From Xylophilus sp042867185 (GTDB lineage: Bacteria > Pseudomonadota > Gammaproteobacteria > Burkholderiales > Burkholderiaceae_C), in assembly GCA_042867185.1 (NCBI GenBank), contig JBHZQV010000015.1, forward strand, positions 1 to 64,000: 64,000 nt of DNA, written 5' to 3'. The position numbers were made by a program, and so were the translations under genes. The notes under the pieces were generated by a model, which saw nothing but the letters and a program-made list of their open reading frames with translations, did no database searches and had not been told where the DNA came from. Of the stretch, positions 25,640 through 34,585 are shown in pieces. Numbering within the stretch: the first letter of the stretch is position 1; the number at the start of each line of letters is the position of its first letter.

Positions 25640-27085
25640 ATGAAGCATGCGATTCGCCACATCCATTTCGTGGGCCTCGGCGGTGCCGGCATGAGCGGCA
25701 TCGCCGAAGTGCTGTTCAACCTGGGCTACGCCATCTCCGGCTCGGACCTGAGCGACAGCCCCACGCTGCACCGGCTGAAGGCGCTCGGCATCCGCACCTG
25801 CATCGGCCATGCGGCCGCGCACATCGACGGCGCCGACGCGGTCGTCACCTCGACCGCGGTGCAGGCCGACAACCCCGAGGTGCTGGCCGCCCGAGACAAA
25901 CGCATCCCGGTGGTGCCGCGCGCCCTGATGCTGGCCGAGCTGATGCGCCTGAAGCAGGGCATCGCCATCGCCGGCACCCACGGCAAGACGACCACCACCA
26001 GCCTGGTCACCAGCGTGCTGGCCGAGGCCGGGCTGGACCCGACCTTCGTCATCGGCGGCCGGCTCAACAGCGCCGGCGCCAACGCCAAGCTGGGCAGCGG
26101 CGACTACATCGTGGTCGAGGCCGACGAGTCGGACGCCTCCTTCCTCAACCTGCTGCCGGTGATGGCGGTCGTCACCAACATCGACGCCGACCACATGGAG
26201 ACCTACGGCCACGACTTTTCGCGGCTGAAGGGCGCCTTCGTCGATTTCCTGCACCGCATGCCTTTCTACGGCACGGCGGTGCTGTGCATCGACAACCCGG
26301 CGGTGCGCGAGATCCTGCCGCAGGTCACCTGCCCGGTCACCAGCTACGGCTTCTCGGAAGACGCCCAGGTGCGGGCGCTGAACGTGCGGGCCGTGGCCGG
26401 CAAGATGCACTTCACCGTGCAGCGCCGCAACGGCGTGGTGCTGCCCGACCTGGAGGTGGTGCTGAACCTGGCCGGAGAGCACAACGTGCTCAACGCGCTG
26501 TCGGCCATCGCCATCGCGGTGGAACTGAACATTCCCGATGCGGCGGTGGTCGCCGCATTGGCCCACTTCAAGGGCGTCGGCCGCCGGTTCCAGCCCTACG
26601 GCGACTGGCCGGTGGATGCGGCGCACGGCGGCGGCCGCTTCACCGTGATCGACGACTACGGCCACCACCCGGTCGAGATGGCCGCCACGCTGGCCGCGGC
26701 GCGCGGCGCGTTCCCGGGCCGCCGGCTGGTGCTGGCCTTCCAGCCGCACCGCTACAGCCGCACCCGCGACTGCTTCGACGACTTCGTGCAGGTGATCGGC
26801 CAGTTCGCCGACGCGGTGCTGCTGACCGAGGTCTACGCCGCCGGCGAGGCGCCGATCGTCGCGGCCGACAGCCGTTCGCTCGCCCGCGCGCTGCGGGTGG
26901 CCGGCAAGGTCGAGCCGCTCTTCGTGGCCGACGTGGCCGACCTGCCGCAGGCGATCCGCGACAACGCGCGCGGCGGCGACGTGGTGCTCTGCATGGGCGC
27001 CGGATCGATCGGCGCCGTACCCGGCAGGCTGGTCGATCTGCTACAGGAAACAGAGCAGCTGGCCGTGGAAGGACAAGGGCGTTGA
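25640..27085 (+). CDS. murC: UDP-MurNAc:L-alanine ligase MurC
   Basis: A 481-residue Mur ligase that adds L-alanine, the first amino acid of the stem peptide. The N-terminus HIHFVGLGGAGMSGIAEVL binds the nucleotide, GTHGKTTTTSLV near residue 114 is the ATP loop, and DDYGHHPVEMAATL and FQPHRYSRT are family motifs. The frame is open further upstream, but ATG at 25640 has a good AAGGAG site and the standard N-terminus. Confidence 0.96.
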   Translation: MKHAIRHIHFVGLGGAGMSGIAEVLFNLGYAISGSDLSDSPTLHRLKALGIRTCIGHAAAHIDGADAVVTSTAVQADNPEVLAARDKRIPVVPRALMLAELMRLKQGIAIAGTHGKTTTTSLVTSVLAEAGLDPTFVIGGRLNSAGANAKLGSGDYIVVEADESDASFLNLLPVMAVVTNIDADHMETYGHDFSRLKGAFVDFLHRMPFYGTAVLCIDNPAVREILPQVTCPVTSYGFSEDAQVRALNVRAVAGKMHFTVQRRNGVVLPDLEVVLNLAGEHNVLNALSAIAIAVELNIPDAAVVAALAHFKGVGRRFQPYGDWPVDAAHGGGRFTVIDDYGHHPVEMAATLAAARGAFPGRRLVLAFQPHRYSRTRDCFDDFVQVIGQFADAVLLTEVYAAGEAPIVAADSRSLARALRVAGKVEPLFVADVADLPQAIRDNARGGDVVLCMGAGSIGAVPGRLVDLLQETEQLAVEGQGR

Positions 27086-28092
27086 GCACATTCGATTCAC
27101 ATTTCGCACCCGACGTGGCGGCGTTCGGCAAGGTGGCGGTCCTGATGGGCGGTGCCTCGGCCGAGCGCGAGGTGTCGCTGATGTCGGGCACCGGCGTGCT
27201 GGCGGCGCTGCGCTCGCGCGGCGTCGATGCGCACGCGTTCGACCCGACCGAGCGCGACCTGTCGGCGCTGAAGGCCGAGGGCTTCGCCCGCTGCTTCGTC
27301 ACGCTGCACGGCCGCTTCGGCGAAGACGGCACGGTGCAGGGCGCGCTGGAACTGCTGGGCATTCCCTATACCGGCCCCGGCGTGATGGCGTCCGCCATCG
27401 CGATGGACAAGGTCATGACCAAGCGGGTGTGGACGGCCGAGTCGCTGCCCACGCCGCGCTACGTGCGCCTGGCGCCCGACCAGCAGCAGGCCGCCCAGGT
27501 CGCCGCCGTGCCCGGCGTGCTGGGCCTGCCGCTGATCGTCAAGCCGCCGCGCGAGGGCTCGTCCATCGGCGTGACCAAGGTCGGCACCGCGGCCGAGATG
27601 CAGGCGGCGGTGACGCTGTCGGCCCGCTACGACCCCGACGTGCTCTGCGAGGCGTTCATCGACGGCGAAGAGCTCACCTGCCCGGTACTCGGTACCGGAC
27701 AGGACGCCCGGGCGCTGCCGGTGATCCGCATCCGCGCGCCCGAAGGCGCCTACGACTACCAGAACAAGTACTTCACCGACGACGTGCAGTACCAGTGCCC
27801 GAGCGGCCTGCCCGCGGCCGAAGAGGAAGAGATCCAGCGCATCGTTCTGGCCGCCTACCGCACGCTGGGCTGCCGCGGCTGGGGCCGGGCCGACCTGATG
27901 GTCCGCGCAAGCGACCGCAAGCCCTTCCTGCTGGAGATGAACACCTCGCCCGGCATGACCTCGCATTCGCTGGTGCCGATGTCGGCCCGCGCCGCCGGCA
28001 TCGGCTACGAAGAGCTGTGCCTGCGCATCCTCGCGACCGCGTCGCTCGACTACGCCGCCGCCGTGCGGCATTCGCACGCCGTGCAGGCCTGA
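27082..28092 (+). CDS. ddl: D-alanine--D-alanine ligase
   Basis: A 336-residue ATP-grasp enzyme that makes the D-Ala-D-Ala dipeptide used by MurF. It shows VLMGGASAEREVSLMSG, TLHGRFGEDGTVQG, KPPREGSSIGVTKV, GRADLMVR and LLEMNTSPGMTSHSL. No ATG fits. TTG at 27082 overlaps the murC stop (TTGA), matching the ATGA pattern of the cluster; an in-frame GTG at 27115 is the alternative. Confidence 0.94.
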   Translation: MSTFDSHFAPDVAAFGKVAVLMGGASAEREVSLMSGTGVLAALRSRGVDAHAFDPTERDLSALKAEGFARCFVTLHGRFGEDGTVQGALELLGIPYTGPGVMASAIAMDKVMTKRVWTAESLPTPRYVRLAPDQQQAAQVAAVPGVLGLPLIVKPPREGSSIGVTKVGTAAEMQAAVTLSARYDPDVLCEAFIDGEELTCPVLGTGQDARALPVIRIRAPEGAYDYQNKYFTDDVQYQCPSGLPAAEEEEIQRIVLAAYRTLGCRGWGRADLMVRASDRKPFLLEMNTSPGMTSHSLVPMSARAAGIGYEELCLRILATASLDYAAAVRHSHAVQA

Positions 28093-28099
28093 GACATCC

Positions 28100-28963
28100 A
28101 TGGCCGATACGCTGCCGCAACCCTTCGACGTCCGGCTGATGAACGTGACCGCCGCGGTCCTGTTCCTGGGCTGCGTCGCGCTGGTCGTGGCCGCCTGCGG
28201 CTGGTGGGTGGTGCGCAACCCGGCGTTCGCGCTCGGCAGCATCGTGATCGAGGGCGACCTGGCCCACAACAACGAGGCGACGCTGCGCACCCATGTCGCG
28301 CAGAAGCTCGAAGGCAACTTCTTCACCGTGGACATCGCCGGCACCCGCGCGGCCTTCGAGCAGGTGCCGTGGGTGCGCCGCGCGGCCGTGCGCCGCGAGT
28401 TCCCGAACCGGCTGCACGTGGTGCTGGAAGAGCATGTGCCGGTCGCCTTCTGGGGCCCCGACACCGGCTCGGCGATGGTCAACGACCACGGCGAGGTGTT
28501 CGACCCGAAGGTGGCCGACGCCGAGGACGACACGCTGCCCCGCCTGGGCGGCCCCGAGGGCCAGGCCCGCGAGGTGCTGGCGATGGAGCGCCGGCTGGCG
28601 CCGGTCGTCGCGCCGCTGGAGATGCCGCTGGAAGAGCTGCTGCTCTCCGGCCGCGGCAGCTGGCGCGCGACGCTGGACGGCGGCGCGGTGCTGGAGCTGG
28701 GCAGCGGCACGCCGGAAGAGCTGGAGGCGCGGCTCGGCCGCTTCGTGCGCACTTTGAAGGACGTGACCGCCAAGTACGGCCGCAAGTCCGACGCGCTCGA
28801 GGCCGCCGACCTGCGGCATGCCGACGGCTATGCGCTGCGGCTGCGCGGCGTGACCACCGTCAGCGCCGAAGTCGCGGCCCGGCCCAAGCCGGTGCCCCGG
28901 CCCAAGCCGGCAGCCCCGGCCGCGCCCCGGAAACCGGCCGCGCTCCAGAAGAACGACGCATAG
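28100..28963 (+). CDS. ftsQ: Cell division protein FtsQ
   Basis: A 287-residue bitopic membrane protein that assembles FtsL and FtsB into the divisome. A membrane segment spans about residues 14-36. A POTRA domain (IVIEGDLAHNNEATLR, VPWVRRAAVRREFPNRLHV) and the FtsQ beta domain follow (VNDHGEVFDP, LPRLGGPEG). The last 30 residues are Pro/Ala/Lys-rich. ftsA starts 30 bases later. Confidence 0.94.
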   Translation: MADTLPQPFDVRLMNVTAAVLFLGCVALVVAACGWWVVRNPAFALGSIVIEGDLAHNNEATLRTHVAQKLEGNFFTVDIAGTRAAFEQVPWVRRAAVRREFPNRLHVVLEEHVPVAFWGPDTGSAMVNDHGEVFDPKVADAEDDTLPRLGGPEGQAREVLAMERRLAPVVAPLEMPLEELLLSGRGSWRATLDGGAVLELGSGTPEELEARLGRFVRTLKDVTAKYGRKSDALEAADLRHADGYALRLRGVTTVSAEVAARPKPVPRPKPAAPAAPRKPAALQKNDA

Positions 28964-28992
28964 CGCACAGCACAAGAATTACAGGATCACAT

Positions 28993-30222
28993 ATGGCAAA
29001 AGAGTACAAAGATCTGGTGGTGGGCCTCGACATCGGCACGGCCAAGGTGATGGTGGTCGTGGCCGAGGTGCAGCCGGGCGGCGACCTGAAGCTGGCCGGC
29101 CTGGGCGTGGCGCCGAGCCACGGCCTCAAGCGCGGCGTGGTCGTCAACATCGACGCGACGGTGCAGAGCATCCAGCAGGCGCTGAAAGAAGCCGAGCTGA
29201 TGGCCGACTGCAAGATCACCCGCGTCTACACCGGCATCACCGGCAGCCATATCCGCGGCCTCAATTCCAGCGGCATGGTGGCGATCAAGGACAAGGAAGT
29301 CACCCCGGCCGATGTCGCCCGGGTGGTGGAGACCGCCAAGGCGATCAACATCTCGACCGACCAGCGGCTGCTGCTGGTCGAGCCGCAGGAGTTCGTGATC
29401 GACGGCCAGGACGTGCGCGAGCCGATCGGCATGAGCGGCATCCGGCTGGAAGCCAAGGTGCACATCGTCACCGGCGCCCAGAGCGCGGCCGAGAACATCA
29501 TCAAGTGCGTGCGCCGCTGCGGCCTCGATGTCGACCAGCTGATGCTGAACCCGCTGGCCAGCAGCCAGGCGGTGCTGACCGACGACGAGCGCGAGCTGGG
29601 CGTGGCGGTGGTCGACATCGGCGCCGGCACCACCGACGTGGCGATCTTCACCGGGGGGGCGATCCGCCACACTGCGGTGATCCCGATCGCGGGCGACCTG
29701 ATCACCAGCGACATCGCGATGGCGCTGCGCACGCCCACCAAGGACGCGGAAGACATCAAGGTCGAATCGGGCGTCGCCAAGCAACTGCTGGCCGACCCCG
29801 ATGCGCAGGTGGAGGTGCCGGGCCTGGGCGACCGCGGCCCGCGCATGCTGAGCAAGCAGGCCCTGGCCGGCGTGATCGAGCCGCGCATCGAAGAGATCTT
29901 CTCGCTGGTGCAGCAGGTGATCCGCGAGTCGGGCTACGAGGAAATGCTCTCGTCCGGCATCGTGCTGACCGGCGGCAGCGCGGTCATGCCCGGCATGGTC
30001 GAACTGGGCGAGGACATCTTCCTGAAGCCGGTGCGCCGCGGCGTGCCCAAGTATTCGAGCGCCCTGGCCGACATGGTCAGCCAGCCGCGCGCCTCCACCG
30101 TGATGGGCCTGATGGAAGAGGCCCGGCTGGCGCGGCTGCGCGGCTTCAAGGTGGCGCAGAAGCACGGCTCGGTCAAGACCGCCTTCGGCCGCTTCAAAGA
30201 CTTCATCGTGGGGAATTTTTAA
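28993..30222 (+). CDS. ftsA: Cell division protein FtsA
   Basis: A 409-residue actin-like ATPase that tethers FtsZ to the membrane and recruits later divisome proteins. Motifs: VVGLDIGTAKV (phosphate 1), DIGAGTTDVAIF (phosphate 2) and LTGGSAVMPGM (adenosine). The C-terminal FGRFKDFIVGNF is the amphipathic membrane-targeting helix. The start follows GGATCACAT with a weak ribosome site. Confidence 0.96.
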   Translation: MAKEYKDLVVGLDIGTAKVMVVVAEVQPGGDLKLAGLGVAPSHGLKRGVVVNIDATVQSIQQALKEAELMADCKITRVYTGITGSHIRGLNSSGMVAIKDKEVTPADVARVVETAKAINISTDQRLLLVEPQEFVIDGQDVREPIGMSGIRLEAKVHIVTGAQSAAENIIKCVRRCGLDVDQLMLNPLASSQAVLTDDERELGVAVVDIGAGTTDVAIFTGGAIRHTAVIPIAGDLITSDIAMALRTPTKDAEDIKVESGVAKQLLADPDAQVEVPGLGDRGPRMLSKQALAGVIEPRIEEIFSLVQQVIRESGYEEMLSSGIVLTGGSAVMPGMVELGEDIFLKPVRRGVPKYSSALADMVSQPRASTVMGLMEEARLARLRGFKVAQKHGSVKTAFGRFKDFIVGNF

Positions 30223-30227
30223 TGAAC

Positions 30228-30315
30228 CCCCAGGCTGCGCGCTGCGCGTCTTCGCCAATCCCCTTGCAGGGGACGGCACCGGTGGCCCGGCGAAGCCGGC
30301 TCCACGGTGCCCCTG
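30228..30315 (+). repeat. Dispersed CCCCCAGGCT repeat, copy 2, between ftsA and ftsZ
   Basis: Begins CCCCCAGGCTGCGCGCTGCG, contains a CCCCTTGCAGGGG hairpin and a GGCCCGGCGAAGCCGGCTCC hairpin, and ends at CCCCTGG. The remaining 200 bases to ftsZ hold no gene and may carry an ftsZ promoter. AAGGAG at 30507-30512 is the ftsZ ribosome site. Confidence 0.7.
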
Positions 30316-30518
30316 GTACGTCGCGCGCTTTCTGCTCCGCAGGAGCCTTTGCATGAGCTATGCCCGCAAGCCCTGGCTGGCACGTGGCAGCCCGCCGCCG
30401 TCCGAGCGGCGTTGGCGATGGCGGCGCTCCGGCCCGCCGGAGCCTGCCGCATGACCCGATTTCTTTCAGATTCCCTTCCATTCCCGCATCCGTCTGTACC
30501 AGTTTCAAGGAGATTTTC

Positions 30519-31745
30519 ATGAGCATCGAAATGATCGAAGTAGAAGAATTCAACCAAGGCACCCAGATCAAGGTGATCGGCGTCGGTGGCGGCGGCGGCA
30601 ACGCCGTCGAGCACATGATCGACCGCGCGGTGCAGGGCGTCGAATTCATCTGCGCCAACACCGATGCCCAGGCCCTGTCGCGCACCGCGTCGCACCGCAC
30701 CATCCAGCTCGGCCACAGCGGCCTGGGCGCCGGCAGCAAGCCCGACAAGGGCAAGGAAGCGGCGGAAGCGGCGGTGGACGACATCCGCGCGGCGATCGAC
30801 GGTGCCCACATGCTCTTCATCACCGCCGGCATGGGCGGCGGCACCGGCACCGGTGCGGCGCCCGTCATCGCGCGGATCGCCAAGGAAATGGGCATCCTGA
30901 CGGTCGGCGTGGTCACCAAGCCGTTCGAGTTCGAAGGCGGCCGCCGCATGACCAATGCCGACGCCGGCCTGCTGGAGCTGGAAGCGAACGTCGATTCGCT
31001 GATCGTGGTGCTGAACGAAAAGCTGCTCGAGGTGCTGGGCGACGACGTGACGCAGGACGAGGCCTTCGCCCATGCCAACGACGTGCTGAAGAACGCGGTG
31101 GGCGGCATCGCCGAGATCATCAACGTGCCCGGCCATGTGAACGTCGACTTCGAAGACGTGCGCACCGTGATGGGCGAGCCCGGCAAGGCGATGATGGGCA
31201 CGGCCGTGGCCGACGGCCCCGACCGCGCCCGCATCGCGGCCGAGCAGGCCGTCGCCTGCCCGCTGCTCGAAGGCATCGACCTGTCGGGCGCCAAGGGCGT
31301 GCTGGTGCTGATCACCGCCGCCAAGGGCAGCCTGAAGCTGTCGGAATCGAAGCTGGCGATGAACACCATCCGCGCCTATGCTTCGCCCGATGCGCATGTC
31401 ATCTACGGCACCGCCTACGAAGACAGCCTGGGCGACCAGATCCGGGTGACCGTGGTGGCCACCGGCCTGTCGCGCGAAGGCCAGCAGCGCCGCACCGCGC
31501 CGCCGCTGCAGGTGCTGCGCACCGGCACCCACGACATGGCGTTCAACCTGCCGGTGGGCGTGTCGGGCGGCGCGATCTCGGGCAACCACCTGAGCGGCGT
31601 GTCCCAAGCCGACTACGGCAACATGGCCGTGCCGAGCGTCTGGCGCACCAACCGCACCCAGGCCGCGGCCCGGGTCGATGCGCTGGCCTCGGGCGGCATG
31701 GACGACCTGGAAATCCCGGCGTTCCTGCGCAAGCAAGCCGACTGA
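30519..31745 (+). CDS. ftsZ: Cell division GTPase FtsZ
   Basis: A 408-residue tubulin homologue that forms the Z-ring. The tubulin signature GGGTGTGAAPVIA is near residue 108, IGVGGGGGNAV near 22 and the T7 loop NVDFEDVRTVM near 210. The variable linker is short, and the conserved C-terminal tail MDDLEIPAFLRKQAD, which binds FtsA, is intact. A strong AAGGAG lies 7 bases before the ATG. Confidence 0.97.
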   Translation: MSIEMIEVEEFNQGTQIKVIGVGGGGGNAVEHMIDRAVQGVEFICANTDAQALSRTASHRTIQLGHSGLGAGSKPDKGKEAAEAAVDDIRAAIDGAHMLFITAGMGGGTGTGAAPVIARIAKEMGILTVGVVTKPFEFEGGRRMTNADAGLLELEANVDSLIVVLNEKLLEVLGDDVTQDEAFAHANDVLKNAVGGIAEIINVPGHVNVDFEDVRTVMGEPGKAMMGTAVADGPDRARIAAEQAVACPLLEGIDLSGAKGVLVLITAAKGSLKLSESKLAMNTIRAYASPDAHVIYGTAYEDSLGDQIRVTVVATGLSREGQQRRTAPPLQVLRTGTHDMAFNLPVGVSGGAISGNHLSGVSQADYGNMAVPSVWRTNRTQAAARVDALASGGMDDLEIPAFLRKQAD

Positions 31746-31751
31746 ACGTAG

Positions 31752-31850
31752 CTCCCCCCAGGCTTCGCACTGCGTGTCTTCGCCTCCCCCTCAGGGGCGG
31801 TGCTGGCCGACCGGCAAAGCCGGATCGGCGGCACCCTGGGGGTTTCGGCT
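31752..31850 (+). repeat. Dispersed CCCCCAGGCTTCGC repeat, copy 3, after ftsZ
   Basis: Begins CCCCCCAGGCTTCGCACTGC and ends CACCCTGGGGGTTTCGG, so the outer arms pair, with an inner CCCCCTCAGGGG hairpin. It is very similar to the copy after xerC. The last arm is followed by TTT and, further on, a T-run near 31868-31874, so it could act as a terminator between ftsZ and lpxC. Confidence 0.75.
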
Positions 31851-31967
31851 CGTGCTGCGCACATCGCCTTTTTTTGGGGGGTGTGCGCTTTTTGCTATCT
31901 GCGGGATAGGCGGGGGAACATCCCTGCTTTACCTGGGCGCAACCCGCCAAAACTAAAATCCGGGCTT

Positions 31968-32891
31968 ATGTTGCAGCAACGCACTCTCAAGACACTGACC
32001 CGTGCCGTCGGCGTGGGCCTCCACAGTGGCCAGCGGGTCGAGTTGACGCTGCGGCCGGCGCAGCCGGACACGGGCATCGTGTTCCGGCGGGTCGATCTGC
32101 CGGAGCCGGTGGACATTCCGATGGCGGCCACCGCCGTCACCGATACGCGGCTGGCGTCGACGATCTCGACCGGCAGCGCCAAGGTGCACACGGTGGAGCA
32201 TTTGATGTCGGCCTGCGCGGGCCTGGGCATCGACAACCTGTATGTGGACATCACGGCCGAAGAGGTGCCGATCCTCGACGGGTCGTCGTCTTCGTTCGTG
32301 TTTTTGCTGCAGAGCGCCGGCATCGAGCTGCAGCGCGCGCCCAAGCGTTTCATCCGCGTGCTGCGGCCGGTGGAGGTGCGCCAGGGCGAGGGCGCGGCCG
32401 CCAAGTGGGCGCGGCTGGAGCCGTACCACGGCTACAAGCTGAGCTTCGAGATCGACTTCGACCACCCGGCCGTCGATCTGACCGGCCAGCGCGTCGAGTT
32501 CGATTTCGGCGCCGGCAACTACAGCCGCGACATCGCCCGCGCCCGCACCTTCGGTTTCACCAAAGACGTGGAAATGATGCGCTCCAGCGGCCTGGCCCTG
32601 GGCGGCGGCCTCGACAACGCGATCGTGATGGACGACTACAAGGTCCTGAACAGCGACGGCCTGCGCTACGACGACGAGTTCGTGAAGCACAAGATCCTCG
32701 ACGCCATCGGCGACCTGTACTGCGTCGGCCGCCCCCTGCTGGCTGCCTACAGCGCTTTTCGCTCCGGCCACGCGATGAACAACCAGCTGCTGCGCGCCTT
32801 GCTGGCCGACGAAGCCAACTACGAGATCGCCACCTTCGCCGACGAGCGCCAGGCCCCGCGCGGTTTCGCGCAGATGGTGCGGGCCTGGTAG
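31968..32891 (+). CDS. lpxC: UDP-3-O-acyl-N-acetylglucosamine deacetylase LpxC
   Basis: A 307-residue zinc enzyme for the committed step of lipid A synthesis. Zinc and catalytic residues are in HTVEHLMSACAGLGI, the KHKILDAIGD region and SGHAMNNQLL. The N-terminus QQRTLKTLTRAVGVGLHSG is standard. TAAAAT at 31954-31959 lies 8 bases before the ATG, so lpxC probably has its own promoter and a very short leader. Confidence 0.96.
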   Translation: MLQQRTLKTLTRAVGVGLHSGQRVELTLRPAQPDTGIVFRRVDLPEPVDIPMAATAVTDTRLASTISTGSAKVHTVEHLMSACAGLGIDNLYVDITAEEVPILDGSSSSFVFLLQSAGIELQRAPKRFIRVLRPVEVRQGEGAAAKWARLEPYHGYKLSFEIDFDHPAVDLTGQRVEFDFGAGNYSRDIARARTFGFTKDVEMMRSSGLALGGGLDNAIVMDDYKVLNSDGLRYDDEFVKHKILDAIGDLYCVGRPLLAAYSAFRSGHAMNNQLLRALLADEANYEIATFADERQAPRGFAQMVRAW

Positions 32892-32910
32892 GGCGGGGCG
32901 ACGAGACGCG

Positions 32911-33087
32911 ATGCTGCTGTTCCGCTGGCTCGTCCTGTTCCTGCTGCTGGCGTCGGCGGTCTCGTTCGCGTTCTTCATCGGAACGGGGCAGGCACGGTAT
33001 CGGCAGTGGGGATTGCTGATCCTGAAGTGGACGGTGCTGGCGGGGCTGGCGTTCTTCGGGGTGCTGGTTCTGGAGCGGCTGGCCTGA
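32911..33087 (+). CDS. Small hydrophobic membrane protein after lpxC
   Basis: A 58-residue protein with two predicted membrane segments (about residues 4-22 and 36-54) separated by a short basic loop (QARYRQW). Its ATG is 19 bases after the lpxC stop and GC bias by codon position looks coding. The function is unknown. Its place between lpxC and the terminator suggests it is cotranscribed with lpxC. Confidence 0.65.
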   Translation: MLLFRWLVLFLLLASAVSFAFFIGTGQARYRQWGLLILKWTVLAGLAFFGVLVLERLA

Positions 33088-33117
33088 ACGGCGCCGTGCG
33101 GCCGGCCCGACGAAAAA

Positions 33118-33145
33118 GGCGTCCCGCGGGACGCCTTCGGTTTTT
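33118..33145. terminator. Terminator between the lpxC unit and the porin gene
   Basis: A perfect 18-base palindrome, GGCGTCCCGCGGGACGCC, is followed by TTCGGTTTTT on the plus strand and preceded by AAAAA at 33113-33117, so it can end transcripts from both sides. Confidence 0.85.
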
Positions 33146-33175
33146 CAAGGGGGCGCCTCGAGGCCCCGACCTGGC

Positions 33176-34285
33176 TCAGAACCGGTGCCGCAACCCGACC
33201 GTGAATCCGTTGCGGCTGCGCGCCCCGTTGGCCGCACCGGTGACGCCGTTCAGGCTCACATTGCCCTTCAGACGCGTCGCGTCCACTTCGATGTAGGCGT
33301 CGGTGCGCTTCGAGAACGCATAGTCGGCCGCGGCGGTGATGAAGTTGGATTTGGCGTCGGCCGCGGCGGTGGTGCCCGACTGCTTGGCGTGGAAGAGGTG
33401 GGCGCCCAGGTTCAGCTGCGGGGTGACCTGGTAGCCGACGCCCAGCTTGACGATGTCGCGCTTGTCGGCCGCCAGGAAGGCCGGGCCGCCGAAGCCGCCG
33501 TTGGCGCCGCCGCCCCAGAAGGCGCCGAGCACTGCGCGGTCGACCGGGGTCAGGCCGCTGTCGACCTTGTTCTGGCCGTAGCCGGTGTTGAAGTACCAGG
33601 GGCCGACGCGGTAGGAGCCGCCGAGGGTCCAGGCCTCGATCTTGCGGCCGGAGCCGAACTCGTAGTTCTGGTAGCCGAGGCCGGCGGCCAGGCCGCCCTG
33701 GGCCCAGCGCAGGTATCCGCCGGCCGTCTTGCCGCCGGTGGCGGCCTTCTCGCCGGCCGAGACCTGCACCGCGCCGCGGAACGAGCCGAACTCGGCCATG
33801 TACTTGACCATGTTGTCGGCCCGCGCGCCCAGCGCGAAGCCGATCTCGGGCTTGTAGGCCTCGAAGTAGGGCGAATACGGGTACGACGCGTAGGTGCTGG
33901 TCACCAGATCGAACAGCACGTTGTACTGGCGGCCCAGGGTGATGCGGCCGTAGCTGCTGCTCTGCAGCCCGACCCAGGACTGCTGGAAGTACGGCGTGGA
34001 GACACCGCCGGTGTCGGTCGCGAACCGGTTCTCCAGGTTGGCGATCGCCTTCAGGCCGCCGCCCATGTCCTCGGTGACGTTGATGCCCCAGCGGCTCTGC
34101 GACATGCCCCCGCCGATCAGCTCGGTCAGCTTGCCGCCGGGCGAGCCGGCCGGTCCCTGGTTGTTGGTGTGCCGCACCGCGGCATCGACGATGCCGTAGA
34201 TCTGCACCGTCGACTGGGCCTGCGCGTTCAGCGCCGCAACCCCCATCAGGCCGCCCAAGGCCAGGAGGGATGACTTCTTCTGCAT
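33176..34285 (-). CDS. Outer membrane porin (Gram-negative porin, Burkholderiales type)
   Basis: A 369-residue general porin expected to form a 16-strand trimeric channel. The signal peptide is residues 1-23 (cut after AQA). It is followed by STVQIYGIVDAAV, typical of Burkholderiales OmpC-like porins, and the last residue is Phe (GLRHRF), as needed for outer membrane insertion. The open frame extends to 34387, but ATG at 34285 has a GGAGA site and gives a proper signal peptide. It lies 300 bases after ruvC and probably has its own promoter. Confidence 0.93.
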   Translation of the reverse strand: MQKKSSLLALGGLMGVAALNAQAQSTVQIYGIVDAAVRHTNNQGPAGSPGGKLTELIGGGMSQSRWGINVTEDMGGGLKAIANLENRFATDTGGVSTPYFQQSWVGLQSSSYGRITLGRQYNVLFDLVTSTYASYPYSPYFEAYKPEIGFALGARADNMVKYMAEFGSFRGAVQVSAGEKAATGGKTAGGYLRWAQGGLAAGLGYQNYEFGSGRKIEAWTLGGSYRVGPWYFNTGYGQNKVDSGLTPVDRAVLGAFWGGGANGGFGGPAFLAADKRDIVKLGVGYQVTPQLNLGAHLFHAKQSGTTAAADAKSNFITAAADYAFSKRTDAYIEVDATRLKGNVSLNGVTGAANGARSRNGFTVGLRHRF

Positions 34286-34488
34286 GGCTTGTCTTCTCCA
34301 TATCGTTATAGGGAAGCGCCAATGTAGGCCAGCGCCGACGCTGCGAATACCGGGTCCACATGCTCCATTTCCCGGTATTTGTCGCATTTGCGACCGGTTA
34401 CAAACCGGCGAATGGGGCCGACGACAGGACGACCTGGGCCTTGTGCCGCTCGCTTTTCCTGGGCGACCACACGTGTGCGCGGCCGCCC

Positions 34489-34585
34489 ATCCCAGAAGGA
34501 CCGTGGGTCCGGCTCCGCCGGCCCACCGGTCGTGCCCCCTGCAAGGGGGTGGGCGAAGACACGCAGTGCGAAGCCTGGGGGTGAG
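34489..34585 (-). repeat. Dispersed CCCCCAGGCTTCGC repeat, copy 4 (inverted)
   Basis: On the minus strand it begins CCCCCAGGCTTCGCACTGCG immediately after the ruvC stop codon and contains CCCCTTGCAGGGGG and CCGGCGGAGCCGG hairpins. It has the same gene-relative orientation as the copies after xerC, ftsA and ftsZ. The remaining bases from 34286 to 34488 hold nothing recognisable except the porin leader. Confidence 0.75.
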
